Positions 1 to 7,909 of a DNA stretch of 15,743 bases are shown piece by piece. Each line of letters begins with the position of its first letter. Within the stretch, counting starts at the first letter, position 1. A program made the position numbers and the translations under genes. Source of the DNA: Candidatus Krumholzibacteriia bacterium (GTDB taxonomy: Bacteria > Krumholzibacteriota > Krumholzibacteriia > LZORAL124-64-63); the NCBI GenBank assembly GCA_029935695.1, contig JAOZJV010000016.1, positions 1-15,743 on the forward strand, in the 5' to 3' direction. Under the pieces are notes generated by a model, which was not told the DNA's origin, did not search any database, and worked only from the letters and a program-made list of their open reading frames with translations.

Positions 1-2
1 TG

Positions 3-278
3 ACCGGTTTTGCCGAACAGTTGGCAAATGGCTCTCTGGTCTGGCGAATTGCAAACTTTGAGGAAGAGCCGAACAAGCATCTGGCCGCAAAGTACGGGCT
101 CTACACCCAGGCCCTCATTGTCTCGCAGATTCAGGACGGCAAAGAAGTCCGGTGGAAAAACCTCAACGAGATTTGGCCCCTGGTGAACAACAAGGACGGC
201 TTCGTTTCCTACGTGCAGTCCCAGATCAAGTCGTTTATGGAACCTGCGGAAAAAGCCTCACAGGGGTCGGAAAAGTAA
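3..278 (+). CDS. arsF: ArsF-family thioredoxin-like protein, C-terminal part (5' end outside window)
   Basis: The reading frame is open to the left edge of the window, so only the last 91 residues are seen. The visible part contains WRIANFEEEPNKHLAAKYGL, then a strand-like ALIVSQIQDG and a conserved-looking WKNLNEIWPLV stretch. From memory this is the pattern of the family databases call nitrophenyl compound nitroreductase subunit ArsF, small exported proteins with a thioredoxin-like fold and an N-terminal Cys-X-X-Cys. No cysteine is present in the visible part, so the redox motif would lie upstream. The stop is one base before the ATG of the ArsG-like permease, so the two are almost certainly co-transcribed and translationally coupled. 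A TTG at 21 is an in-frame codon but an unlikely start, because homology-like sequence continues upstream of it. The role in arsenical reduction is family-level inference, not shown here. Confidence 0.75.
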   Translation, partial: TGFAEQLANGSLVWRIANFEEEPNKHLAAKYGLYTQALIVSQIQDGKEVRWKNLNEIWPLVNNKDGFVSYVQSQIKSFMEPAEKASQGSEK

Positions 279-279
279 A

Positions 280-972
280 ATGGACAGTTATCTGCTCGCT
301 CTTGGTTCAGCGGCTTGGTTGGGGGTTCTGACCTCGATCTCACCTTGCCCCCTGGCGACTAATATTGCCGCTATCAGTTATATCGGCAAACGTCTGGACA
401 ACCCCCGAGCGGTGATGTTGTCGGGACTCATGTATACCGTTGGCCGGATGGTCGCCTACACCGCACTCGGCGCACTTGTCGTCGGCTCGGTACTTTCCAT
501 TCCCGAAGTCGCCATGTTTCTCCAGAAACACATGAACAAAGCACTTGGACCGCTTCTGATTGTCGCAGGTGTTCTGCTTCTGGACATGATCAGACTCAGA
601 GCTTATGGCGGTGGTGTCAGCGAACAGCTCGCCTTACGGGTCCAGAAGTGGGGAATCTGGGGACCCCTGGCTTTGGGGGTGCTGTTTGCCCTGTCGTTTT
701 GTCCCATCTCGGCGGCCTTGTTTTTCGGGAGTCTGATTCCAATCGCCATTGATCATCAATCGAGTCTGGTCATGCCGATGGTCTATGGGGTTGGCACCGC
801 TCTGCCGGTTGTGGCTTTTGCCATTTTGATCGCCATGGGAGCAAGATTCCTGGGAAATATATTCAACAAGGTTTCAGTTTTTGAAAAATGGGCGCGGCGG
901 GTGACGGCTGTTGCGTTCATTATTGTGGGTGGGTATTACGTCTTGGTTTATCTGATTGGTGTAGATGTTTAG
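280..972 (+). CDS. arsG: ArsG-family (CcdA/DsbD-like) membrane permease
   Basis: This is a 230-residue polytopic inner-membrane protein with about six hydrophobic segments. Two half-repeats each carry a Cys-Pro signature: SPCPLATN around Cys23 and SFCPISAA around Cys141. This is the internal two-fold arrangement of CcdA/DsbD-type transporters, which use the cysteine pair to pass electrons across the membrane. The same subfamily is named aromatic aminobenzylarsenical efflux permease ArsG in databases, after the arsEFG operon of Shewanella. The ATG lies one base after the ArsF stop, so the two proteins are probably made in fixed ratio and act together. Either efflux of trivalent aromatic arsenicals or delivery of reductant to the periplasmic partner is possible. 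The paired membrane cysteines favour at least some redox role. Length is normal for the family. Confidence 0.82.
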   Translation: MDSYLLALGSAAWLGVLTSISPCPLATNIAAISYIGKRLDNPRAVMLSGLMYTVGRMVAYTALGALVVGSVLSIPEVAMFLQKHMNKALGPLLIVAGVLLLDMIRLRAYGGGVSEQLALRVQKWGIWGPLALGVLFALSFCPISAALFFGSLIPIAIDHQSSLVMPMVYGVGTALPVVAFAILIAMGARFLGNIFNKVSVFEKWARRVTAVAFIIVGGYYVLVYLIGVDV

Positions 973-1147
973 GGCTGGACGATGGTTAGGTGCTGTCGCC
1001 AACTGGGCAGGAAGTGGGAGAGCAAAGCCCATAGTGCCCGATCATTCGGCTCCAGTCTTGGGCTCTTGGCATTTCTTTGGAGAACTTCGAGTTGATGGCG
1101 GAGTGCTAGATTTCAATGCGGACGGAATAAATGGAAGCCACAATGGA

Positions 1148-3478
1148 TTACCTCGCCAACATTATCTTTCTGGTTTGGACACCCACGTCACTGACAATTC
1201 GGACAAAGTAAATTCCTGAAGGTGCATCAGATCCTGACTTATTATCCCCGTTCCAGGTTGCTGAATTTTCACCAGCTGGAAAGTTTCCCCTGACTACCTG
1301 ACTGACAAAGCGACCCCGAACATCGTACACATCCATTTGGACATGGCATTCCCTTGGCAGATGGAAGGTGAAGTTCGTCATGGGATTGAAAGGGTTTGGA
1401 GAATTTGGGCCAAAAACCAGGTCTGACGGTAACTGGATTTCCTGGCTAACTGGCGTCAGGGAATCCAATGGCTCAGGCAGACAAGCCAAGCCACGACTGG
1501 CCAAATTTCCAGTCTGAGAAAAATTGCCAGCCAGATACAATTTGCCGTCGTAAACATCCATGTCGTAAATGGTATCGCTCACACCCTTGCCGTAAGGAAT
1601 CCATGAAGTTCCGTTCCACCAGGCCAAGCGCCCTGCTGGATTACCATCCACCTCCTCGAACCGTCCGCCAGCATATAAATGGTCCCCGAATTGCTGAAAA
1701 CAGTTAATTACCTTCTCAAATTCTCCCGCCATATTCTGCCACTGGAAACCATCCCAGATGGCTGAATAATAGGTTCCTTCGAAAGCATAACAGGCAACCA
1801 ATTGGTCGTTGAAAATTCCGAATGAGTACACCTGACCGGGAAGGCCATTTCCTAAAGATGAATATTGTTCACCGTCCCACATGGCAACTCGGTTGACCTC
1901 TAAAGCATCCACATGGGAGAAAGCTCCCCCAACAACAATGGCCTCATTCCAGGAATACACACAACTGACAAAACTATCAAAGTCACCTGGCATGGTTGTC
2001 CATTGATTCTCCGCAAGAAACCAAAAATCACTCTCGTTACCATAGCCCAGGGCGTAAACCACACCGTCGTTCATTGCCAGGTCAGTCTTGCCAGAGGCCA
2101 GCTGCTCCCATTGATTTAAGGAGGAGTTCCATGAACAAAAGTCTCGATATTCAAGACACCCTCGTTGTTCAGAGTAATTGGCATAAAGCTGTTCCCCCTC
2201 ACAAACCAAGTTCAGGAAACGGGAAGTCGAACTATGAACATAAGGGCCACCACCAAGGATCAGTGAACTCACATCAATCCAATTACTCCCCGTCCAGGCC
2301 GAAGCGGCCGGGCTTGAAACCATTCCGGCAAACTTGAAGCCGCCACCTACCACCAGGTTTCCTGAATAATTGCATAAAGAGCTGGCTCCACTGGTCAGAC
2401 CCAATCCTCCCTGAACCAAAGAGTGAACCGTTGATCCGTCAAACTTCAGTAAATTGGCCATAACCGCTGTTTGAGTACCGCTGAAACTACCACCGACATA
2501 GAGATCACTGCCTACAGCGTGAAAGGCACGGATACTGGAAGGCTCCAACATTTCCAACAGTGAAGTCCATTGTGTACCATCATGTTGTCTCATAAGTTCT
2601 TCGCTGTAAAAGAAGTAACCTACATTTGCAGAGACAAGAAGGTTGCCCTCGAATTCACCCATTGTTAGGTGGGCCACACCACCATTTTCAGGAATCATGA
2701 AGTTCAGACTTGTCCAGGTATTACCATCCCAGGACTGAATGAAGTCGTAGGTCACTTCATTGGAAAGTTCTTGTGGAGCGCCTGCAATAAGGTGACCCGC
2801 ATAAGACTGCAGTTGAATCACCCCATTTTCAAAGCCCTGACCAAGGGGAGCAATGGTCATTCCGTCCCAAGAGCAGACCGAAGACACCTGAACCCCTCTA
2901 ACCTCATCGAAGAACCCAGCAAAAATCAGCTTACCGTCCCAAACACAGAGATCATTAATGGCTCCATCAGCTTGGGCAAAATTCTCCCATTCGGTTCCAG
3001 TCCATCGATATTTTCCAATATAAATATCCCCATTGAATACCGTAATTCCATCGGCAACGTACGGTATTCCATTGCCCACGGCGGACCAGGATGTTCCATC
3101 CCAACGGGCCACATTATTGACAGGGCATCCTCCGGCCTCTGAGAACCAGCCCATGACAACCAAGTCTCCTTCAAACACGACCATATCTTTTACGTATCCT
3201 GAGACCCCGGTTCCAAGAGGAAAAAAACTTTCATCCACAGGATCCCAACCCACAATCCCATTTGCTTCCAAAGCCCCTGCATGCTTGAAATATCCTCCAA
3301 TAACCTGATTCCCTGAAAAATCGATTATTGAATAGGCTGGTGAATCAAGACCGTTAACGTAGAAACCTGCCTCCCAGTTGTTGTCATAATCCTGCGATTG
3401 AGCAAATGTGGGAATAGTTATGATAAGAATAGCAAGTAAGAAGAAAAGAGCATGTTTGTAGATAATTTTAGAATGCAT
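1148..3478 (-). CDS. Secreted propeller-like repeat protein with C-terminal NPFNP (FlgD-like/type-A sorting) domain
   Basis: This 776-residue exported protein starts with a Sec signal peptide (Lys4, a hydrophobic core at 10-22, likely cleavage after TFA at residue 26). The body, roughly residues 30-680, is built of about 13 repeats of near 50 residues. Each has a WDGxxWxxLGxG-type core (for example RWDGTSWSAVGNG, MWDGEQYSSLGNG, WWNGTSWIPYGKG) followed by strands such as LYAGGRFEEV. This is typical of kelch-like or delta-60-like beta-propellers. From residue 689 a final domain of about 88 residues begins with NSPNPFNP, continues with VQMDVYDVRGRFV and ends with SGIYFVRIV and RKIMLAR. That is the FlgD-Ig/type-A C-terminal domain that directs secretion or surface anchoring in FCB bacteria. 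The ATG is preceded by AAGGGG about ten bases upstream. It is monocistronic and convergent with the ArsFG unit. The ligand or function is unknown. Confidence 0.85.
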   Translation of the reverse strand: MHSKIIYKHALFFLLAILIITIPTFAQSQDYDNNWEAGFYVNGLDSPAYSIIDFSGNQVIGGYFKHAGALEANGIVGWDPVDESFFPLGTGVSGYVKDMVVFEGDLVVMGWFSEAGGCPVNNVARWDGTSWSAVGNGIPYVADGITVFNGDIYIGKYRWTGTEWENFAQADGAINDLCVWDGKLIFAGFFDEVRGVQVSSVCSWDGMTIAPLGQGFENGVIQLQSYAGHLIAGAPQELSNEVTYDFIQSWDGNTWTSLNFMIPENGGVAHLTMGEFEGNLLVSANVGYFFYSEELMRQHDGTQWTSLLEMLEPSSIRAFHAVGSDLYVGGSFSGTQTAVMANLLKFDGSTVHSLVQGGLGLTSGASSLCNYSGNLVVGGGFKFAGMVSSPAASAWTGSNWIDVSSLILGGGPYVHSSTSRFLNLVCEGEQLYANYSEQRGCLEYRDFCSWNSSLNQWEQLASGKTDLAMNDGVVYALGYGNESDFWFLAENQWTTMPGDFDSFVSCVYSWNEAIVVGGAFSHVDALEVNRVAMWDGEQYSSLGNGLPGQVYSFGIFNDQLVACYAFEGTYYSAIWDGFQWQNMAGEFEKVINCFQQFGDHLYAGGRFEEVDGNPAGRLAWWNGTSWIPYGKGVSDTIYDMDVYDGKLYLAGNFSQTGNLASRGLACLPEPLDSLTPVSQEIQLPSDLVFGPNSPNPFNPMTNFTFHLPRECHVQMDVYDVRGRFVSQVVRGNFPAGENSATWNGDNKSGSDAPSGIYFVRIVSDVGVQTRKIMLAR

Positions 3479-4082
3479 TTCAATTTCCCCTTCAACAAAT
3501 CATTTAAGCAAACTGGTCCATCTTGAATAAGGAGAGGAAAAACAAAAGTCAAATCCGTTCGATGAACCGCCCCAAATTCACCAGAGACCTCATTGTTTGA
3601 TTAGCGTTTCAACATTCGAAATCCAAGACTGTACTTAACTCTCCCGATTCTGCAATGAAGCAGGAATTCACTGTAAAACGAATTCCCCAATTTTCGATCA
3701 GGCCGAAAAGACCAAACTACAATACTTGCTTGGGCTAAGTCTGATAACAACCTTAAGGTCTGCCAGGCCCTGGCTTACTCTTCCCCTTTCAATAAAGTCG
3801 CCAACCGGCCCGGTGCCAGCGAACGACGGTATCTAGCTGGCGTGACTGCAGAACTGAGAAAACGGCAGAAATTATGATTTTGAACATCCAAACATGCTAT
3901 ACTCGCCAAACCGTAACCGCAATGGAGACAAGGCGGACGGAGTTTTTAGCAGGCACAATGGTCCGTCAATGAAGATGCCGGCTGGTGATAAGGCCTCGGT
4001 GCTTAGGTGCCAAACGCTGAGGGCTTGGTTCCAATTTGTTCCGTCCCCTTTCCAATATTGTGAATCAAAATGAAGGAAATGA
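3479..4082. other. 604-bp intergenic region, no convincing gene
   Basis: The region separates the divergently transcribed propeller protein and glycosyltransferase, so it should hold both promoters. I see no tRNA, no clear terminator and no start-bearing open frame of useful length. One start-less open stretch at 3677-3877 encodes a protein-like peptide (internal KVCQALAYSSPFNKV and SERRYLAGVTAELRKR) and could be a relic. An extended -10 element lies at 3895-3903. Nothing else is recognisable. Confidence 0.6.
3895..3903 (+). promoter_or_regulatory. Candidate extended -10 promoter for the glycosyltransferase gene
   Basis: TGCTATACT matches the extended -10 form TGnTATAAT at all but one position. 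It lies about 180 bp upstream of the ATG at 4083. A TTGAAC at 3880-3885 is only 12 bp away, too close for a standard -35, so recognition would rest on the extended -10. It is found by eye; the long leader is untested. Confidence 0.3.
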
Positions 4083-6278
4083 ATGCTGACCAGGCGAGAG
4101 AGTGAGCCCGACTCCCCAAAAGTTTCATGGCTCCATCCCCGTTACATGGCCGTGCCGGTGGCATTGCTGTGGCTTCTCGTTGGCTTGCTGTGGAGACCCA
4201 TAGGCGACTACGGAGTAGAGACAGATTTCTACGGTGATTTTTTGCCCCATGCCCGGCAGTGGATGGCTGGTCTGCCCGATGTCCTTTCGGGTTACAGGGG
4301 ACCGGGCTACTACTTGATGGTGGGGATTCTGGACCGACTTGGTGATGGTTTCCACTTGGCAAAGATTTTGTCGGCTTTGAGTTTGGGAGGCTCAATCTGG
4401 CTGCTGGGCGGTCTTTTTGAAAACCTGTGGGGACGTCGCCCGGCTTGGGCTGGGGTGCTCTTTCTTGCCGGGAACACGGTGCTCATGCAGCACGCCTACC
4501 GTGCCGCATCGGACATGTTTTTTTTCTTTCTATTCTGTGCTGCTTTGGCTTTTACCTTCATCAGCCGTCCCACACTCCGGACTTGGGCGGCGGCAGGCTT
4601 GTTTTCCGGTCTTGCTTTTCTGACTCGTTATAATGGTGTGATGTTGTTGCCGATGGTGTTGGTTGCTTTGGTGGGTTTGGAATCTTCACTCCGCTTCCGT
4701 TTAAAGTCCTTTGCAATGGTGATGGGTGTGTGGTTGGTGGTGACGCTTCCTTGGTTTGTTTTTCTTGCAGTGAAGACTGGCAACCCATTTTGGAACCTGA
4801 ACCATATCCTGATAGCGGAAGCAATTTATGTTGGGGACCCTTCACTGGCAAATATGGCGGGCTTCCAGCCGTCGGTGGGTTTTTCGAGTATTTCGGAGGT
4901 TTTGCTCGCCGTACCCTCACAAGTTGGGCAAGTCCTTTTCGGAAACATTCCTGGGCATTTCTTTGCTGATTGGAAGCAACTGGTTGGATGGGGTTGGGGT
5001 TTTGGGGCGGTAATTGGCTGGGTGGGTGTTCTGGTTCGGAGGCCGTCGCGCCGTGTTTTGGTATTTGGCTTGGCCGGGCTACTGGGGTTTATGGCCATGC
5101 TTCCCGTTTTTTATAATCCGCGATTCATGATTCCACTTTTGCCATGGTGGGCTGCTGGATTTGGTGTGGGGGTGGCAGGGGGAACAAAGTCCATAGGAAA
5201 ACGATTTCCCCGTTTGTCCAGCACTGGCTGGCCCTTTGCCTTTGCGTTATTGGTGGGCCTGGTGACGGTTGTTGGGGTTTGGCATGCCAATACAGTCTAT
5301 CGGCAACTTGAAGATGGCGTTTTGCCCACGGAGCTACAGGGGTTGGCCCAAAAAGCACTGAACAGCAGGTTTGAGTTTTCCGCCTCTACTCCTCTTTGTG
5401 CCCGCAAGCCACATATGGCCAACAATCTCGGTGTTCCCTTCATCTCTCTGGCGGGTAAATCGGGGTTTGAATCCATTCGAAAAAGTGGTGCACATTATCT
5501 GTTGGTTTCACCCATGGAGGCTGTTCTTTACCCAGCTCTGGTGCCACTGATTGACGGCCACACGAGTCCGCCTGGGCTGATGTTGGTGGATCAGGTTCCG
5601 GGCGGCACCCTGTATTCAGTTGAGAACCCAGTTCCCCGTCCAGAATCTCCACCGTTGTGGCAACAGGAAGTTTCGACACCATGGCCGGGATTAAGCCGCA
5701 TGGATTTCCTGCGTTTGCGTCTTGCACGTTGGTACACCCGTTGGGTCCCGGATCGGCGGGTGAGCCCTCTTCTGGAAAAGGTGTCGGCCCAAGGACAGAA
5801 TTTGCCTTATATAAAAATGAGGCGAGGAGATGCTTTCTTGGCTGAAGGTCAAATAGAGGAAGCCAGAACCTGGTATAGTGACCTGGAAAACTTACCTGAT
5901 CTTTCGGAGAACGTGGGGCTTCGCCTTGCCCTTCTTGACTACCTGGAAGGAGATGAGGCAGGTTTCAAAAATCGAATGGAAGTTTTGGTTTCAGCTGGTG
6001 AGGGAGGCCTGTCCAGACCGGTTAAAGATATGGTGAGGCTTGCGATGAAGCTTAGGCAGGAGGGTGAAGATGAATCAGCAGCGGCACTATTTATCTATGT
6101 TCGCAGCCTTGACCCGATGTCACCTGTCAGTGAAGACTACAAGCAGCTGGGGTATTGCTTCCTCAATCTACGCATGCCCCGTCGGGCCGAACAGGCTTTT
6201 CTCAATGCCTTGAAAAAGGACCCCGGCGACCGGGAGATCGAAGTGATTTTGGCCAACGATCGTCGACTGCAATACTGA
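4083..6278 (+). CDS. GT-C fold (family 39-like) membrane glycosyltransferase with C-terminal TPR-like region
   Basis: This 731-residue protein has two parts. Residues about 20-400 form a polytopic membrane domain with roughly ten hydrophobic segments. The first periplasmic loop carries GVETDFYGDFLP (Glu46, Asp48, Asp52), the acidic motif expected of GT-C enzymes of the ArnT/PMT_2 class, which use polyprenyl-phosphate sugars at the outer face of the inner membrane. RGPGYY and FLTRYNGVMLLP further along are also typical. The C-terminal third is soluble. It ends in helical repeats, clearest at residues 686-719 (YKQLGYCFLNLR then AEQAFLNALKKDPG), which is a TPR consensus. AAGGA five bases upstream of the ATG supports the start. 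It stands alone, so the acceptor (lipid A, protein or glycolipid) cannot be told from context. The family assignment is firm; the substrate is not. Confidence 0.78.
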   Translation: MLTRRESEPDSPKVSWLHPRYMAVPVALLWLLVGLLWRPIGDYGVETDFYGDFLPHARQWMAGLPDVLSGYRGPGYYLMVGILDRLGDGFHLAKILSALSLGGSIWLLGGLFENLWGRRPAWAGVLFLAGNTVLMQHAYRAASDMFFFFLFCAALAFTFISRPTLRTWAAAGLFSGLAFLTRYNGVMLLPMVLVALVGLESSLRFRLKSFAMVMGVWLVVTLPWFVFLAVKTGNPFWNLNHILIAEAIYVGDPSLANMAGFQPSVGFSSISEVLLAVPSQVGQVLFGNIPGHFFADWKQLVGWGWGFGAVIGWVGVLVRRPSRRVLVFGLAGLLGFMAMLPVFYNPRFMIPLLPWWAAGFGVGVAGGTKSIGKRFPRLSSTGWPFAFALLVGLVTVVGVWHANTVYRQLEDGVLPTELQGLAQKALNSRFEFSASTPLCARKPHMANNLGVPFISLAGKSGFESIRKSGAHYLLVSPMEAVLYPALVPLIDGHTSPPGLMLVDQVPGGTLYSVENPVPRPESPPLWQQEVSTPWPGLSRMDFLRLRLARWYTRWVPDRRVSPLLEKVSAQGQNLPYIKMRRGDAFLAEGQIEEARTWYSDLENLPDLSENVGLRLALLDYLEGDEAGFKNRMEVLVSAGEGGLSRPVKDMVRLAMKLRQEGEDESAAALFIYVRSLDPMSPVSEDYKQLGYCFLNLRMPRRAEQAFLNALKKDPGDREIEVILANDRRLQY

Positions 6279-6304
6279 TTTTCACAAACCCAGAGAGTTG
6301 GGCG

Positions 6305-6612
6305 ATAACTGCCATTCGAATCATTTCGCCTCGCCGATGGTGCCCTGGTGTTCGTTATACCTGTATCGTATCCGGAGTCTATGGGGATGAAACCAGTGAT
6401 GGTGCGGTCCTTTCGCTGGTCTCAGGAATCAATGGATATGTGAGTAATCTGTTTCATCTTTCGGTCTATCCCAACCCATTCAACCCACGGACTTCTGTTT
6501 CTTTCTCCATCGACACTGCTCAAAACGTGGAACTCAGCATCTACGACATGACCGGCAAACGCATCACCGTCTTGGCAGACCGCACTTTCCCGGCCTTGGC
6601 CAGAACGTTGAC
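6305..6612 (+). pseudogene. Remnant of a secreted protein gene: FN3-like end plus truncated NPFNP domain
   Basis: This stretch has no start of its own; the frame is open only because it runs on from an out-of-frame reading of the glycosyltransferase gene. It translates to a stretch like the end of a fibronectin type III domain (VRYTCIVSGVYGDETSDGA). After that comes YPNPFNPRTSVSFSI, then NVELSIYDMTGKRITVLADR and TFPA. This is the beginning of the same C-terminal sorting domain seen intact at the end of the propeller protein. The second half of the domain (the NGxDxxGxxxxSGxYFxR part) is missing. The match stops at about 6600-6612, beside the stop of the convergent permease gene. The upstream body of the gene is absent too. 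I read it as a doubly truncated relic. Confidence 0.7.
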
Positions 6613-6623
6613 GATTTTGTTGT

Positions 6624-7700
6624 TCAACTGCTGCCGTCTTCCATCCAGAATTCAATCATTTTATAACCCAAAGCCAAAATGACAGCCCCGATGAACAGGC
6701 CGATGATTCCAGCAACCATCATCCCGCCAATGGCTCCGATGAGAATAACCATCATGGGTACAGCCACACCCCGGCCCAGGAACATGGGCTTGAGAAAACC
6801 ATCGGCCATGCTGACGAGCAAACTCCAGATCAGGAAAAACACGGCAATAACAGTGCTGTCGTTGGCGGAAAAAACATAGGCGGCAATGGGACCCAGAAGG
6901 AGAATGGGGGGCAATTGCATGATGGCAACAATCATCACCAGAAGGGCCCAGAATCCTGCACCGGGAACATCGGCAACAACAAGGCCAACCGCACTCAACA
7001 ACCCTTGAATCATGGCCACCAACAAAACTCCGCGCACAACACTGCGAATGGTGGCGATGGAAATAGTCACCAGCTCACGACCTTTTTCACCACCGAGGCG
7101 TTGGGCAAATGAGTAGGCGATACGCCCTCCACCCATGGCGTTCATCATTAATATGCCAGCAATAATCAGCGAGAAAATTGTTTGTACAACCGCTCCACCC
7201 ATGGCGGCAATGGATCCAGCCATAAATGCGGCCAGGGACTTAACCTGGTCGGCGTGTTTGGCCCCATAACTTTGCAGGTTTTCTGAAGCATGAAGCCATG
7301 AGTCGTAAACCTTGCCGCCAATGGCCGGCCATTCTTTCACGCTGGCTGATGGTGGGGGGACGGTGAGAGTTCCGTTGTCCAGACCATCTTTCAAATAAGT
7401 GGCGCCGCCGATCATGGAGTCCGAAAGCATGACAGTCGGGACCAGGACCAGGCCAAGAGATACAACAATAAAAATCACTCCGGCGATTTTTTCACGTCCG
7501 CCAACCCAGCCTCTCAGCTTTTCGTAGAGCGGGTAAAAGGCCACGGCAATAGTCACACCCCACAGAACCGGCAGAAAAAATGGAGCGATTATTTTGGTGC
7601 ACCAGAAAATGATGAGGGCCACAAAGGCCAGCCGGATGGCCAGGTCCATGCTGTGATCCATCTGGTTTGAGTTGTTGGTATTTTCTTTCGGTGCATTCAA
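6624..7700 (-). CDS. AI-2E/PerM family permease
   Basis: This 358-residue inner-membrane protein shows the layout of the AI-2E transporter (PerM, formerly UPF0118) family. There is a pair of N-terminal hydrophobic segments (from LAIRLAFVALIIFW), then a long soluble segment of about 100 residues. A C-terminal membrane block follows, with GVLLVAMIQGLLSAVGL, QLPPILLLGP and a final GPIAAYVF to GLFIGAVILALGYKM region. Family members have been linked to autoinducer-2 export or to sodium/proton antiport; the substrate here cannot be inferred. The ATG at 7700 is preceded by AAGGAG with a ten-base spacer. It stands alone, divergent from the small secreted protein and convergent with the NPFNP relic, whose truncation point lies against this gene's stop codon. 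Confidence 0.85.
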   Translation of the reverse strand: MNAPKENTNNSNQMDHSMDLAIRLAFVALIIFWCTKIIAPFFLPVLWGVTIAVAFYPLYEKLRGWVGGREKIAGVIFIVVSLGLVLVPTVMLSDSMIGGATYLKDGLDNGTLTVPPPSASVKEWPAIGGKVYDSWLHASENLQSYGAKHADQVKSLAAFMAGSIAAMGGAVVQTIFSLIIAGILMMNAMGGGRIAYSFAQRLGGEKGRELVTISIATIRSVVRGVLLVAMIQGLLSAVGLVVADVPGAGFWALLVMIVAIMQLPPILLLGPIAAYVFSANDSTVIAVFFLIWSLLVSMADGFLKPMFLGRGVAVPMMVILIGAIGGMMVAGIIGLFIGAVILALGYKMIEFWMEDGSS

Positions 7701-7816
7701 GGGGGGCTCCTTGGTTAAAGATCTTGTGTTTTCTCAATTATAAAATCCAGCTACCATTTATGACTATCAATTTATTTGAGAAATTTTAGTCCTGAATAGG
7801 TGTTGGCGGGAAAGGG

Positions 7817-7845
7817 TTGCGGGAACAAAGAATTGTCTTTATGGT
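7817..7845 (+). promoter_or_regulatory. Candidate sigma-70-type promoter
   Basis: TTGCGG (7817-7822) and TATGGT (7840-7845) are separated by 17 bp and lie 65 bp upstream of the ATG at 7910. Both boxes are imperfect. The TTG of the -35 box can also be read as an in-frame start codon, which I consider the less likely role. Confidence 0.25.
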
Positions 7846-7897
7846 AGTTTTGATAGGGTTAATTGAAAGGGAAAATTTATTTCTGATTTCAACTTCT

Positions 7898-7903
7898 GGA
7901 GGG
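7898..7903 (+). promoter_or_regulatory. Ribosome binding site fixing the start at 7910
   Basis: GGAGGG six bases upstream of ATG 7910 is a strong Shine-Dalgarno sequence. It selects this ATG over the in-frame TTG at 7817. The choice is confirmed because the protein then begins directly with a signal peptide. Confidence 0.75.
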
Positions 7904-7909
7904 AAGAAA

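Noticed and set aside
965..1219. 84-codon plus-strand open frame overlapping the ArsG stop
   Set aside because: It runs antisense into the last codons of the propeller protein's sorting domain, has no ribosome binding site of note and no protein-like pattern.
2669..3142. 157-codon plus-strand frame inside the propeller gene
   Set aside because: It is an antisense shadow of the repeat-rich coding sequence; the minus-strand protein has a signal peptide, repeats and a known C-terminal domain.
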